Positions 47,840 through 61,188 of a stretch of DNA of 64,000 nucleotides are shown here, piece after piece (position 1 is the stretch's first letter; each line of letters opens with the position of its first letter). Made by a program: the position numbers and the translations under genes. This stretch comes from Gonapodya prolifera JEL478. Taxonomy: Eukaryota; Monoblepharomycota; Monoblepharidomycetes; Monoblepharidales; Gonapodyaceae. Below the pieces are notes generated by a model, which was given only the letters and a program-made list of their open reading frames with translations, ran no database searches and was not told where the DNA came from. Location of the stretch: positions 62,001 through 126,000 of the forward strand of contig KQ965851.1 of the NCBI GenBank assembly GCA_001574975.1, given 5' to 3'.

Positions 47840-49444
47840 CTACAAATACCATTTAGTCGAAATTATCATGAGGATATCCGTCGTTGAGAAGTTAGTTCGC
47901 TTTTGAGCTTGCTGCTTCTTAGCAGTGCAGAGATGGCAGTACCACGTCCCCTGGGGTGCCACTGTGAGACCCACGCATTTCAGGTGGTACCATTCGATTG
48001 GGCACCCCTGTCGCAAAATTACGGGGGGCGAGATCGTAAACACAGAAGAATAGGAGGGAGGTGAAGTTGAGCTCACCTTTGCGTCGCATCCGACCACATC
48101 ACCTCAAGACTGCCCTTTGCCGCATGTACAATAAGCAGCCTCTTCTTCCGCGGGAGCTCTATCCTCATCTCTTTGAACGCTGACCCGGTCCGGGATGTCA
48201 TCTTCGACTTTGGAGTCCGACCTTGGTGAGAAAAAGAGCAGCAGGTTTAGACCTTCTTCCGTAGGAAGAATGCAGTTCCGCTATACGCACGTCCCATGGT
48301 AGGATCTTTTCCGCTTCTTTCTCGAAGCCGTCCGGCGAGCGCTTGTGGTCTCATCCCTCTCTGTGATTAAGAAGCACGAGGAGCAGTTAAACTGATGCCG
48401 ACAAAAGCAGCAAATAGGAGAACCTTGTCCTCGTGCTCGTCCAACTCACTTCGGTAGTATGCTTCCTCTCTGTAGTCACCACCATAGGCAGTGTGGTCGC
48501 TTTGTGATGGAGAACAGCTGACTGTGCTTGGCTCCATCCATGATTGCTGAGAGCACGGGCAATCGGAACACCGTCGTCTTCTGGTATCGAAGTAGTTCCA
48601 TCTCGAGTTGTCTGAGATGGCTTTCGAGCTGCAAATAAATTCGAATGGTCGCGATGAGTGTCGGAATGCAGAAATTCACTCTGCTGAAAGTCGACAGCAA
48701 TTACACCATCTTTGAACTCACGAGCGTCAAAGTCTGGTCAGCAATGTCAACTTTGCTGTCTGCGACAACTTTGGCCCTTTTGTAGAAATCGTTCATGTGT
48801 GCCGGTGGTGCCTGAGTTCCAACTCTTTATGTTTCTCCGGACCACCCGCGGACACAGAGCCTTCAAAAGCGGGGGAAATGTCGTTGAAGAGGAGGCTACG
48901 TTGTTCATACGTGATTTTGTGCCGTAATTCTGAATGGATGGTACAGAAACGCAACAATTGGAAAGATGCCGAAGGAGTCGTCCAAGAAGCAAGGTCGAAC
49001 CTGTAAAATCACGTAATAGCAAGGCTACTAGACGTCACACAATTACCTTGAAACGAGGCATCAGTTGCTCGAAGCTCAGCGAAGTGATGAGAGATTTCCG
49101 AGGGAAGATTCTCGACGACTGGATTAAGCAAAGAAATCGATGAGTCAAAGCATTCGCCACACTCTTTATGCGTTTTTCTGATATCATCTACGGGTGTCTC
49201 AGTCAGACCCAATCGAAAGCAGCAGAAAGTCACTTCCGAGGTTGCAAAATGTCGATAGTAGATTTAAACATGTCTACTGGCTGACCCCTTCAATTCGTTC
49301 AGCCTTGGTTCCAATGGAAAGCGAGGTTTCGCACATTGCGTCGAAAGGACGAAACTAGAGCCTCCAGGTGATGCACACTCATTCACACTTGCTAATCACG
49401 TAGTCTTTAAGGAAGGTTTGAGTATCAAATGTCGTCATCGCCAT
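47840..49444 (-). CDS. ING-family PHD-finger protein with an in-frame TGA
   Basis: The N-terminal ING region reads MAMTTFDTQTFLKDYV, then VENLPSEISHHFAELRATD, then MNDFYKRAKVVADSKVDIAD and LESHLRQLEMELLRYQ, the usual coiled coil. An acidic linker leads to the C-terminal PHD finger: YCTCGKGQS, then a TGA codon (48104-48106), GDVVGCDAK, an intron, GCPIEWYHLKCVGL and GTWYCHLCTAKKQQ. ING proteins read H3K4me3 and belong to histone acetyltransferase or deacetylase complexes. The TGA sits exactly where the family has an aromatic residue (S-[F/Y]-G). A real stop there would remove most of the finger, so this is either a sequence error or a recent null allele. Exon limits in the 5' half are approximate. 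Confidence 0.75.
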
Positions 49445-50552
49445 TATTCGCTGTGCAGTTGAAGGTCTCAAACAACTGAGGGTTTCTGCCGCATCAAACC
49501 CCTGGGTAATTGTTCCGTCCACAGTATTCCTTCTGAATGGTAAAATGGAACACACAGCGAGCGGGGAAGGAAATAGTCGTGTTTTTCCCGAGAGAGGCGA
49601 TGTAATGGGTGTCAGGATGGGTCGACTGGGATTCGAGTGTGCCGTTCGCCAGCTTCGGGAGCGTGAGGGAAGGTCTTCATCGTGGACTACCGTCCTATGG
49701 TTTAATTGGATGCTGAAAAGAGAACTTCGGCGACGACTGACCATCGACGCGGATGTTCCATTGCGCTGCTGTTCCCCGACTGCTGAGGATAAATGGATGC
49801 AAGAACGTCTTGACTTGTGAAGCGAATTCATTCCATCATTTCCGATGATTGACGTCTTTTCCGGGGTACCCAAGAGAGTTGCTCGAAGATGAGGCTTCTT
49901 TTCTTCCGCGGATGTTAAGAGTCTGGCAATTCAAGCCATGCGATCATGGAATCCAATTTTTCTCTATCTGGAGACATTCTAGTGATATCTCGACAGCTTC
50001 TAAGCATGGCAAACCGGGCCTGACTCTTGGCCTCTTCTCAAAATCTTCTAATGGGCTTTATCGTCTTCTAGACAAGAGCAGACTTGCGCTTCTTACGAAA
50101 CTCAATTGAGAGCTCTCTCCCGGCTGTTGCGTGACGGAGTACAGTACAGTGGTGGGTGGAGCCTATGGTCACCGGAACGTTTGCGGTGGTCGAAGATATG
50201 GTTAAAATGCAGTAAACCGTCTCCTGCATCCCCAACGGAAAGGTAACATCTCAGCTTCACGTTGTGTCATATTCTATCGTGCTATTCTACCTAAAGGTAT
50301 TAGGACGGCGTCAAACAAGGTCGCATATAGAATAGTTCCTCGGAAATATTTTCACATTTATGATACATCACTTCTGAGGAAATCAAGAATCATTAAGTGG
50401 CACGGCGGACCACAGCACATACCGAAAACGATTCTCGTTCGACTGTCATCCAATCCGCGTCGTCCTCGACCAAGTAAACATCACATTCTTTCTTTCACCG
50501 TCAAAAACTACTCATTCGATCCCTCCGTGAATTCTCTGTCTGACGCACACAA
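49445..50552. other. Intergenic region
   Basis: No convincing gene: plus frames at 49545-49820 and 49849-50109 lack domains and overlap open minus frames. The last 200 bp is the promoter region of the PheRS gene. Confidence 0.4.
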
Positions 50553-52785
50553 ATGTCGGAGGAGTTGCAACTTCTCATTCTCAGGACGCTGGACGCGGAT
50601 GGCGAAATTGCCGATACAGGAGCGCTGCTTTTTGATGGCCAAGCAGTGGATCAGCTGCAGGTGTTGGGCGCGTTGAACTCGTTGGGAGTTCGAGAGGTGA
50701 GTGTTTCCCAGAAGTGTCGGACAATCGCGAAGTGGGAGAGGCGAATTCCAACGAAAGTGTATCTAATTTGATGTATGCAACCGAAAAATGGGGTTGATTA
50801 TCGTCCTGGGAGCCCTCCGTCTCGGAAACTAGGAAAGAACCATTCGTCGACACGGAGCTTTGACCGACGTGAAAGCAGTTCGGTTTTAGTTGAGCCATAA
50901 TCGTCCTCACTGCCGTGATGGTCATATCGATAATTAACAACCCCATTTTTTGGATTCCTCCAACAGATGGTCTCCCACACCTCTCTGGACCGCGAACGCC
51001 TTCACCTTACTGCAGAGGGGGAGCAGATTTCCCTCCATGGGTCGCACGAAGCGCGTGTCTTCAATGCCGTCCCTTCTGGTGGCACGTTGCCTCTCGCTGA
51101 CTTGGCGGGCATTGTTGGTGCCGAAACGGCGAAAATTGGGCAGGGACAAGCCTTCAAGAACAAGTGGATCAAAAAGAACGGCGCGGTGCTTAAGCGGGAA
51201 GTAGAATCGATCCAGGACAAGGTTCGAGAGGAGCTTCAGAAGGTGGAAAGAGGAGTTTTCATGGAGGGGAAGGAGGTCGCGGACCTCATTAAGAGGAAGC
51301 TTGTCGTTAAGAAGTGAGTCGAATATGTTTGCAAATGCTTCATGATGCCTTGGATATTAATGGCGCTCGCTCATGGATGCTGTTCGTCGTCTGAATTTTC
51401 TTCGCTTTTGAAGAAAATCAACCACCTACCACGTCACCAAAGGACCGAACTTCTCCACCACGATCCAACGCCTGGCGACGGATCTGACCACTGAGATGAT
51501 CCAATCGTGAGCGACTATTGCTAATCCGGTATGGCGATAGTTTTACTCACCCTCGCTTCGACGATGTTGGTGGACGATAGAGGGTCGTGGCGCACGGTAC
51601 CTTTCAAGAAGTACAACTTTGCAGCGGCTGGGCTTGCACCTGAAGGAGGAGCACTTCATCCGCTCATGAAAGTACGGGAAGAGTTCCGGAGCATTTTCTT
51701 CGAGCTCGGGTAAGCATATTTCCTATTGTCGGAAATGGACAGCTTCCAAACGGTTTCAACTCACCTCGGAACCTTAGCTTCCAAGAAATGCCATCCAATC
51801 ACTTCGTTGAATCATCCTTCTGGAACTTCGACGCGCTCTTCCAGCCCCAGCAGCACCCCGCCCGAGATGCCCACGACACGTTTTTCTTGAAAGACCCAGC
51901 CTCGTCCTCCAATCTTCCCGAAGAATACTTGCAGAAAGTGAAGAAGGTGCACAGTGAGGGTGGGTACGGAAGCATTGGGTATCAATATGACTGGAAAAGG
52001 GATGAGGCGGAGAAGCTTATTCTGAGGACACATACCACCAGCAGGAGTACTTACATGCTTTGGAAGCTGGCGCAGGAGGTACGTTTCTGGTCTTTGGTAA
52101 CCTTCCACGAGAAGGAGCTAATGAACTTAACTCTCAATCACTTAACCGAATCTTCTGGGACGCACAGCCCGAGTTCCGCCCCGTGAAATACTTCTCCGTC
52201 GATCGCGTTTTCCGTAACGAGACAGTTGATGCAACTCATTTGGCCGAATTCCATCAGATCGAGGGACTGATCGCTGACCGAGGACTCACCTTGGGCGACT
52301 TGATTGGGTTCATGGACCAGTTCTTCAAGAAGATGGGGATCGAAAAGATCAAGTTCAAACCAGCATACAATCCTTATACCGAACCGAGTATGGAGGTTTT
52401 TGCATACCACAATGGTGAGTGTCTGTGGAGAGTAATGGTGGAGATTATTATTTGACCACAGCATTATGTGCGCTCCCTCGCTAGGCCTCAAGAAGTGGGT
52501 CGAGATCGGCAACTCCGGAATGTTCCGCCCCGAAATGCTTCGCCCCATGGGTCTCCCCGAGGACGTTCGTGTGATTGCGTGGGGTCTTGGACTCGAGCGG
52601 CCGACCATGATTCGTTACGGAATATCCAACATTCGAGACCTCCTCGGTCACAAATGCAACTTGGACTTCATTCGAAGAAGTGGCATTGTGAGGTGGGTCG
52701 CAAATGTGATCCATATGAGGCGGATTGTCATGACAGCAGTTGACGTTCTCAATTTTTTGACAGGTTCGACAAAGAGCTTATTTAG
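50553..52785 (+). CDS. Cytosolic phenylalanyl-tRNA synthetase alpha subunit
   Basis: Multi-exon. The N-terminus ([19 protein letters not shown]) begins the winged-helix modules ([31 protein letters not shown]). The class II catalytic core follows: [20 protein letters not shown], motif 2 in [59 protein letters not shown], and motif 3 in [15 protein letters not shown]. The last exon is just FDKELI and a TAG. This layout is that of eukaryotic FARSA/Frs2, which pairs with a beta subunit to charge tRNA-Phe. The length of about 500 residues fits the family. The start ATG at 50553 gives the expected N-terminus. Confidence 0.95.
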
Positions 52786-53027
52786 TGGGACGGTATTTGT
52801 CGAATGATGAGATGCCCCGAAAAATATATCTTTCAGAATCTGCCGACTTCCTTGTCCATCGCTTCGAAATCATCAGCTCGAAAGTATCACGTGATGTGGC
52901 ATATGGCATTGGGGAAGGTCCAAAAGGAGAATCAAGATCTTCTTTCACCTTTTTACAAAATGATTCCCAAGTGCTTGCTTCTACTTCCATGTGAATCAGG
53001 ATCGGTGGTTGTTCATGGGCACAGCGA
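52786..53027. other. Short intergenic region
   Basis: 3' flank of the PheRS gene and 5' flank of the DOMON gene. A minus frame at 52778-53296 has no domain and I treat it as a shadow. Confidence 0.4.
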
Positions 53028-54783
53028 GTGGGAGCGCTACCCTTCTCCAAAGGAATACCCCGAGAATTGGCTCCAATAATTGGAATCGCACGCATCCCTT
53101 GCCCCCCATGGCTCCAATTCGCCCTGTTTCTCCTCTCACTAACAGCGTGCTCGAGTTCTGAGAGCACCCTCTGCGTCGATGTGAAAGACGCAGAAAATGG
53201 ACTGGCATCGATCACACTGTCTATCGCCAAGACGAATCTCGCCTGGGTGGCGTTTGGAATATTACTTACGGGCCAAATGGTGCGTAGACATCTCACAAAA
53301 ACACGATTTCCCGCAGAATAATAACCGGAAAATCACGCACAGCCCGCCGCAAATATCATGGTCGCGTGGCCGTCTGGCTCCAGCGTTGTCGTATCGGACC
53401 GGAAAGCCACCGGGAGGGTCATGCCGGCCCCGAAGGCGATCCAAACCGCAGTCGTCAAGTCGGGGAGCTACACTGCCAGTACGGGCGTCTTCACTGTTAC
53501 GTTTACGAGGCCCTTTGTTACCGGAGATACTGCGGACTTTGCGCTGACGCAGGGTGCGCAGAATTACCTTTTGTGAGTTGTGTATATAAACCTGGGCGAT
53601 TACCGAGAATCAGGTCATGACGCCGATGGTTTTCTCCTTCGGCCACAGCGCATACACGCAAGGGACTCCACCTGCTGCCGACCCCACCGCCACCATTACC
53701 AAGCACGACTCCGCGGACACTCTCAGCGCGGCGCTCGTAGATTTCACACCTTCCGTCAGCACTGGAGCCGCGACACTGGCTGGAACTGGTGGGTGTTAAT
53801 CCAGACCTTGCAGCGAAAATGCATTTTTTGTGACCGTTGTCATCTTTGTCGCCTGTGTAGCTGCTTCAACGCCCACCGGAACAATGACCTCACCACCTCT
53901 TTCTTCAGACTACAGGTCGGGCCAAGACCCGTACGCTCGCTACATGCCTATCCCATGTCAGCTCGCGTTGAGAGGATTGTTTTCACTTGATAGTTCTTCT
54001 CCCTCCTCGCCTACTTTTTCGCCGCGAACACAAGGGGAAAGTCCTATTTCCGAACGCACGTGCGTTCGCTTTGAATATTCACATACTGCTTCCTTTCCTC
54101 ACCATTAACTTATTTGGGATCAAACTTCCTCTTTAGTGGTGGATGATGTACTTTGTGGTTGCCCTCACGCACACCGCCTTCGGTCTCGCCGTATACGCAG
54201 TGCATCAGCAAGATGGCCTCCACTTCAACACCCCGCACAAAATCGTCGGTCTTGTTGTTACAATCGTGGTCGTGGTCCAAATGGTCATAGGAATCGTCAT
54301 CCACGCAAGTGGGTATGAAGGGCCGAGACCGGTTCGCAACTGGATTCATATGTGGCTTGGGGTTAGTTCTGTTGATTGATTGCTCCGTCGAAAAAGCGCG
54401 TTATTCAGCGAATTTCGTTTCGTCCGATGCAGCGTTCCATTATAACTCTTGCTCTTGTTGTGAGTACTTCCCCCGGCCCTTCGCCTCTGTTTTAATTAAC
54501 TTAATAATTTTTCTTTCGTGGATTATTCAATAGAACGTCGCTCTGGGCATAGTTGCGTTCCAAAGAATATGCGACCTAAATAACCTAATTCTCTACATAT
54601 ACCTCGGAGCTTCCATCGGATTCGCTGTGATCCTTGCAGTCGTGGGGGAGATTTTCTTTGGGCCATCCATACAACAGAGAGTGAGTTCATTGTCCACTTT
54701 CCTCGCTTTACTCACGCGGTGCGAACTCTCAGATGGCACCGGAAACGGTTTGGCGAGGGTGCACCCCGAGACCTACGACTTGA
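53028..54783 (+). CDS. DOMON / cytochrome b561-like membrane redox protein
   Basis: A hydrophobic leader (WLQFALFLLSLTACSSSES) precedes a DOMON domain: CVDVKDAENGLASITLSIAK, WVAFGI, NIMVAWPSGSSVVVSD, GVFTVTFTRPF, YLL and SFGHSAYTQG. The domain binds heme or sugars in cellobiose-dehydrogenase-like proteins. The C-terminal half has b561-type helices with histidines: WWMMYFVVALTHTAFGLAVY, FNTPHKIVGLVVTIVVVVQM, NWIHMWLG and LILYIYLGASIGFAVILAVV. Such fusions pass electrons across the membrane. Two points do not fit. The splice near 53573-53617 is out of phase as read, and the first b561 helix (usually HGxLM...ARY) is not recognisable between 53870 and 54130. So introns are misread or the gene is damaged. 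The start could also be a later ATG; the end may be 54851 in another frame. Confidence 0.6.
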
Positions 54784-54851
54784 TCAACATTGCCGGTCTT
54801 CGAAATAAGGGATGCATGCGACCAGAATATGAAAGACTAGTCGTGACATGA

Positions 54852-55189
54852 AGGGAACGAACTTCTTCGAGTCACCCCAGAGAACATACGTTCATTATTA
54901 ATTCTGTCGTACTGTGTATTATTTGAATTATTGAAATTGCGCTCAGAGTAAATCCCTTGTGGATTGTTGAGGTGTGTGGCGCAGGTTTGGATTTGGACTG
55001 AACTCCCACTTGCCAACATTCATTCAATCCATGTCGGCGACACGAAGTACGTGGCCTGTCGCGCACACAACAGTCTCGCATTCAACTCATCGCGATCATC
55101 AACTCTCTTTCCGTGCTCCGTCCTCTATTCGCCACTACTCGGTTGCTGTTCACCCACAATGCCTCCATGATTGAATCACAGCACACAAC
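54852..55189. other. Intergenic region
   Basis: 3' flank of the DOMON gene and promoter of the Aip1 gene, probably including a short first coding exon of the latter. Confidence 0.35.
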
Positions 55190-57674
55190 TTTGCTCCAGC
55201 ACCTGCAACCGATCGGTGAGATTCACATGTCCTCGCCAAGTATGACTGAAACACGTTGAAACGGTTAGGGGTCAGTATACCCAGTTGAGCTCGGACCGGA
55301 AAGGAGAGAACATCGTCTGTACCAATGGGCGCAGTGTGTTCGTGCGTAATCTGAAGGTACGCTGTCTTGCCCGTTGCGCTTGCTTTCGTGTTGCGATTCT
55401 CAGCACTACCGTGGTTTCTCCACCGCCGACGTGGTTTCAGAACCCGGAACAATCGTGGGAGTATACGGGACATTCGGCGACAGCGACAGTCGCACGGTTC
55501 TCCCCGAGTGGATTCTATGTGGCGTCCGCAGGTTCGTGGACAGACTCATAACTTCTTGTGTTCAAGATGTTCGCTGAGCGAGCAATCTCGCAGATGTGAA
55601 CGGAAACGTGCGAATCTGGGACACGATCAACGACGAGCACTTATCCAAGCTGGAGGTCCGTCCCATCTCGGGCAAGATTAACGACTTGGCGTGGGACTCC
55701 GAGAGCAAACGCATCTGTGCTGTCGGAGAAGGACGCGACAAGTGAGTGGAGATTTCTTCACACCTTCCAGCGATCTCACAACAGAATTTCCCCCATTGAA
55801 GATTCGGACACGCATTCCTCTACGACTCGGGATCGTCTGTCGGCGAAATCGGCGGCCACTCCAAGGCCATCAACGGGGTCTCGATCCGTCCTGCCCGTCC
55901 TTTCAAGGCCATCACGGCACCTGAGGATGGGACAGTCAATTTCTTCAACGGGTAAGTCATACAACTGTCGTGGTGTATAACAACCGTGTTCACGTAATTG
56001 TGTTCCCAGTGTACCCTTCAAGCTCGCCTCGACACTCAAAGACCACACTCGTTTCGTCCACGCCGCCAAGTTCTCCCCTGATGGTAGCCACTTTGTCACC
56101 GTTGGCGCTGACGGAAAGGTAGGGTCACCCTGCCAATATTTCTGTCACATCTCCCTCACACTCCCCCCCCCCCATACACCAGATCTTCCTGTACAAAGGC
56201 GACACCGACGAAAAGCTAGGCAATCTTAACGTCGACCCTGACGCGCACAAGGGCTCCATTCTGGCCGTCTCTTGGTCGCCGGACAGTAAACACGAGGTGA
56301 CCTCGTCGGCGGACTGCACGGCCAAGATTTGGGATGTAGCGGCGGGCAAGGTCTTTCAGTGAGTGTGCCAGTCATCGGAACGCTCCATAACGAACTCTTC
56401 ACCTGTTCCCTCGTGGCCTTTAGAACGGTCACGTTCAGTGACACGTCCACCTTCTTGGACGAGCAAGTGGGCAACCTGTGGACCGCTGCTGGGTACGTCG
56501 TCTCCCTGTCTCTCTCGAGATCTCAACTATCTCGAGGTCGGAAGTGCCAAACCTACCAGGGTCATCAAGGTACATTCAAACCTGCATCCGTGTTCAAAAA
56601 AAACCAAGCACCCAATCACACCCCATCCAATAACTAGGGCCACCAAAAAGGCATCACCGCGCTCGCAAAAGTATCCCCCACCACTCTCTATAGCGAGTCC
56701 TACGACGGCGTCGTGCTACGATGGGATCTCACGTCGGGGGTTCCCCAACCTGTTCAGGGTGCCGGTCACTCGAACCGGGTGAACGACATGGTTTCCGTCG
56801 GCGGGAAGGTCGTCACGGCCGGTATGGATGACACGCTGAGGGTGATTGTGGAGGGAAGGTTCGAGTGAGTTCCACCTTTGAAGTGAAGGCTGCGTAATGC
56901 CCCATGTGCGAACCCCCTTGTTCCGTCTCAGCTCGGCCGTGGTGTCGACCAAAACAGTACCCAAAGCCATCTCGTCCGCAGGAGCTCTCGCCGCCGTGGC
57001 AATTGTCGGAGAGGTGACTGTGCTGCGGGATGGTCGGAAGGTGTCCTCCCTTGACATCCCGTACTCGGGGAGCGCCGTCGGTGTTCACCCCTCGGGAGCG
57101 ACGGTCGCTGTCGGCGGAGAGGATGGGAAGATTCGCACGTGCGCTGTTGACGCGAGCGGGTCGCTCAAAGAACACGGGGAGCCGTTGGATGCAAACAAGG
57201 CACCTCTGACCGCGCTGGCGTATTCGCCGGATGGAAGCCTTCTGGTTGAGGCTGACACGCAGAGGAAGGTTTGGTGTTCGAGGCTGCGTCAGGGAAGGTG
57301 AGTCTTTTTTCCGTTAGGTCTACCAATCTTTATCGGGATTCATTCCCCCTTCTAACTTGAAGCTGAAACTCGACGAGTGGGTCTTCCACACCGCACGTGT
57401 GAACGCCCTCTCGTGGAGCCCAAGTGGGAAGCGATGTGTCAGTGGGTCGCTCGATACGAACGTTCATGTCTGGAGCGTGGATGAGCCCATGAAGTTCGTC
57501 GCCATCAAAGGTACGGCGTGCCACTTAGTTCTCATGCATTTCACCTTTTTAACCGCCTGTCACACTACAGGGGCTCATCTGGATGCTGTCAATGGGGTGA
57601 CCTTCTTGGACGAAGAGACGGTGGCTTCTGGAGGGCAGGATGGAGCGTTGAGAATATGGAAATTGAAGTATTAA
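55190..57674 (+). CDS. AIP1: Actin-interacting protein 1 (WDR1/Aip1)
   Basis: The spliced protein follows Aip1/WDR1 through its WD repeats: [147 protein letters not shown] and, last, [17 protein letters not shown]. This is the two-propeller protein that works with cofilin to take actin filaments apart. About ten short introns. The start is not fixed: in the [10 protein letters not shown] frame an upstream TGA lies near 55170, so the ATG must sit in a short upstream exon (several candidates between 55030 and 55170). The final residues end exactly at the last WD strand. Confidence 0.92.
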
Positions 57675-57921
57675 ATTTAAATATATCAACGCTGTAGGTA
57701 TTCTCGCCATCGAAGAGCCTCCTTGTGGTAGTGCCACTGATTATTGTGGAAGATCGGGTGAATTGCCAACTCATCGGGACACAAGAGACCCGCAAAACTC
57801 GAGGACTATAAGTCTTCAGTCGACCAACTCCCTCGAGTCGCTCTTCTATACCGACCTACACTTTCTCCAGTCCTCAGAACCCGCTCTTGTCCTTTCCAAA
57901 GCGTTCGCGAGGTCTATTGCA

Positions 57922-60900
57922 ATGCGACGACAGTTCCTCCTCCTAGCCCTCTTCGCGGCCGCGTTTGCGATTACCGCGACTCCTCTGGTCTCTGCCGAAT
58001 CAGATGCCGTACCCGAACATCACTTTGAGGGAATTCCGGACGAAAAACTTGCCCATATTCACAAGACGGCAGAAACTTTCCAGTTTCAGACGGAGGTGAC
58101 CAAGGTGCTCAATATTCTCATTAACTCGTGAGTTGGTGTATCTGATTCCCCGTGAAAGTTTGCGAACACCTCGTTCAATCGCTCTTTCGGGGTTGTTCTG
58201 ATTTGGAACTAAATTGAAATCGATTCACTCGCACAACCGCAATTCAACAGCTTGTACAAGAGCAAAGAGATCTTTTTGCGAGAACTGATCAGTAACGGAG
58301 CGGATGGTGCGAGGTTTTCCGTGTACAATGTCCGTGGCGGTCGTGACTGTTGTTTTCCAGCCCTCGACAAGATCCGTTTTATCTCCCTGACCGACAAAGA
58401 GGCTCTCTCTTCCAACGACTATTTGAACATTACCATTCGGGCGGACAAGGAAGCGAAGACCCTGACAATCCGTGACTCTGGTATTGGTGCGTGTCTTACT
58501 TCTTCCAGAATCTCTCGCACAACGACGATGAGCCAACACCCATGTGATGTACTGATTAATAGGTATGACTAAGAACGATTTAATTCGGAATTTGGGTACC
58601 ATCGCAAAATCGGGAACTTCTGACTTCTTACGCGCTCTCGAGAACAACACTGCCGATATGAATCTGATTGGCCAATTCGGTGTTGGATTCTACTCCATCT
58701 ATCTAGTTGCGGATACTGTTACCGTGAGTTGAAACTCGAGAAGCGCGTCAACGATCCTCGAAGCTAAGCCACCTTTCTCCCAAAGGTTGTGTCAAAGAAC
58801 AACGCCGACAAGCAGCATATATGGGAGTCCACCGCTGAAAATTCGTTTAAAGTCGTCGAGGACCCTCGCGGAAACACTCTGGGACGAGGAACGGAGATCA
58901 CCCTTTACCTGAAGGATAACGCTATGGAGTTCTTGGAGGAGGAAAAATTGAAGACTCTCGTTCACAAGTACTCACAGTTTATTAACTTCCCTATTTATCT
59001 ATGGACAACGAGTGAGTGAACGTTTCGAGGCAAAATTAGCACACATGGCCTTACTCAGTGGTGACTCGTGAATTCAAGAAATCGTGACAGAACAAATCCC
59101 CGACCCGGATGCGACTCCTGTAGACCCCAAAGAGAAAACGGAAACCTCTGAGGACGATCTCGAAGTTGAAGATGTCATTGAAGAAGAAGCACCCAAGTTG
59201 AAAACGATCGCGAAGGAATTTGGCGATTACGAAGTCATGAACGAGAACAAGCCACGTGAGGGCCTTTTCAAATGCGAAGCTTTTCTTTGTTCTGATTGAC
59301 CGCCATTATATCACAGTTTGGGTCCGAAAACGTAAGGACATCACAGAGCAAGAGTACAAGGATTTCTACACCGCGTTCACCAAGGACAAAGAAGTGAGTA
59401 AAATTTTTATTTTTGCTCTTCCGTGTTCTCATCGTCGGCTTTAGGCTCCTGCTGCCTGGATTCACTTCAAAGCCGAGGGAGAGCACGAGTTCCGGTCTCT
59501 CCTGTATGCCCCCGCCAAAGGCGGAAACCTGAACTCTATCGACCACGTTTGGAACATTAAACTCTATGTGCGCCGAGTCTTCATTACGGACGAACTTCCA
59601 GGATTCTTGCCGAGATGGCTCACGTTCCTGAAGGGTTTGGTGGACTCGGACGATTTTCCCCTCAATGTGTCGAGGGAGACGCTACAGAACTTAGATATTC
59701 TGAAGTTCATCAAAAACAAGATCATTTCGAAGGCGTTGGAGATGGTATGGTTATTTTGCGACTTGGTATTCGTGGTTGCAGTAAGATTAACCACACCACC
59801 ATCGTTTTCCCCGGCCCAGTTCAAAACCCTCTCGTATGACGAGGAAAAGTACAAGCCATTCCTGAAAGAGTATGGGACTCACTTGAAGGTATGTGACATC
59901 TGATACGTGGTCACTCATTTGTTGGAATCACGCATATTGCCCACATAGGTCGGTATCATCGAAGACCGATCTTACGCCAAGAAGCTTATGAAGCTGGTTC
60001 GATTTGCATCGACTACCCACAACTTTACCAGGTATGTTTTCTTGTCGTTCGAGAACGATAAGATGAACTAATTTCCTGACTTCTGGTTGGAACGACAACA
60101 TTTAGTCTCGACTCGTACGTAAACCGTATGAAGAGTAAACAAGCTCAAATCTACGTCATGACGGGAGAGAATATTGATGAGATGAAGATTAGCCCGTTCG
60201 TCGAGAAGGTCGTCGCTCGAGGATACGAAGTTCTCCTCGCAGACGGTGAGGGAGCCACTTACGTTCTCCGCACTTGAAACGTGTTCATCACGCATGATCA
60301 TATTAGACCCCATCGACGAGTATCTCTTCCAAAATATCTTCGAATATGAGGGGAAACCATTCCAGAACGTGGCAAAGGCCGGACTCAAGTTTGGTGACGA
60401 GTCTGAAGACGAAGAAAAGAAACTCAAAGACGCCGAAGAGAAGTACAAACCGTTGACGGAGTTCTTGCAGGCTACATGTAAGTTTTGTTTTCGACGTGGA
60501 GCACTTTTACGATCAAGTTCACTTAATGTTTCACAGTGTCCGAGTTCGTAGAGAAAGTCGTTATTTCCAACCGCCTTACAAAGTCTCCCGCCGCTATCGT
60601 CGCCAACTCTTGGGGTTGGACAGGTTCGTTGATCTCTTTTAGTGGCGGGACTTTCTGAAAGTTCCTCTCACGATTATCCACACAGCCCACACCGAGAAGC
60701 TGATGACGTCGCAGGCATTCGCAAACAAGGACGATCAAATGGCGAAGATCTATCGCGCTCAGAAGAAAACTCTTGAGATCAATGACCGCCACCCGGTTAT
60801 TGAAGGTCTTCTCAAGAAAATTGAGGCTGGGAAGCCAGACCCGGACACCATCGATGTCGCTCGGACAGTCTACGAAACCGCTCTGTTGAGGTCCGGATAT

Positions 60901-61188
60901 CCTCTTCCCGACATGGAGAAATTTTCGTCGAGGATTGACCGTATTGTGCGAGCATTCCTTGGAGTTGACGAAGCCGAGGAAGCCAAGGTTCAAATCACGC
61001 CCGCCAAGCCTAAATCCGACGAGGAGAAGAAAGAGGAGAAGGAGAAGGTGCTGGCCACCGATGAAGACTCTGATGTCTCCGATATTCTTGGGGAAGTGCC
61101 TGAAGATATCGTTCCTCCGATTGAAGAGAGTGGCGATGAAGAGGCACCTGTCCGTGAGCAATCCCATCACGATCATGATGAACTGTAA
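57922..61188 (+). CDS. GRP94-type endoplasmic reticulum HSP90
   Basis: The protein begins with a signal peptide ([20 protein letters not shown]) and ends in the ER-retention signal HDEL. HSP90 marks in order: [20 protein letters not shown] (across an intron, with Asn and Asp of the ATP site), [10 protein letters not shown] and [77 protein letters not shown], and the C-terminal DPIDEYLF. Two acidic stretches ([18 protein letters not shown] and the C-terminus) are typical of the ER form. About a dozen short introns. It folds secreted and membrane proteins in the ER. The ATG at 57922 starts the signal peptide; the longer upstream frame is untranslated leader. Confidence 0.96.

Noticed and set aside
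52778-53296. Minus-strand 172-codon frame between the PheRS and DOMON genes
   Set aside because: No domain, and its 5' half is antisense to the DOMON leader and first strands, which are well supported.
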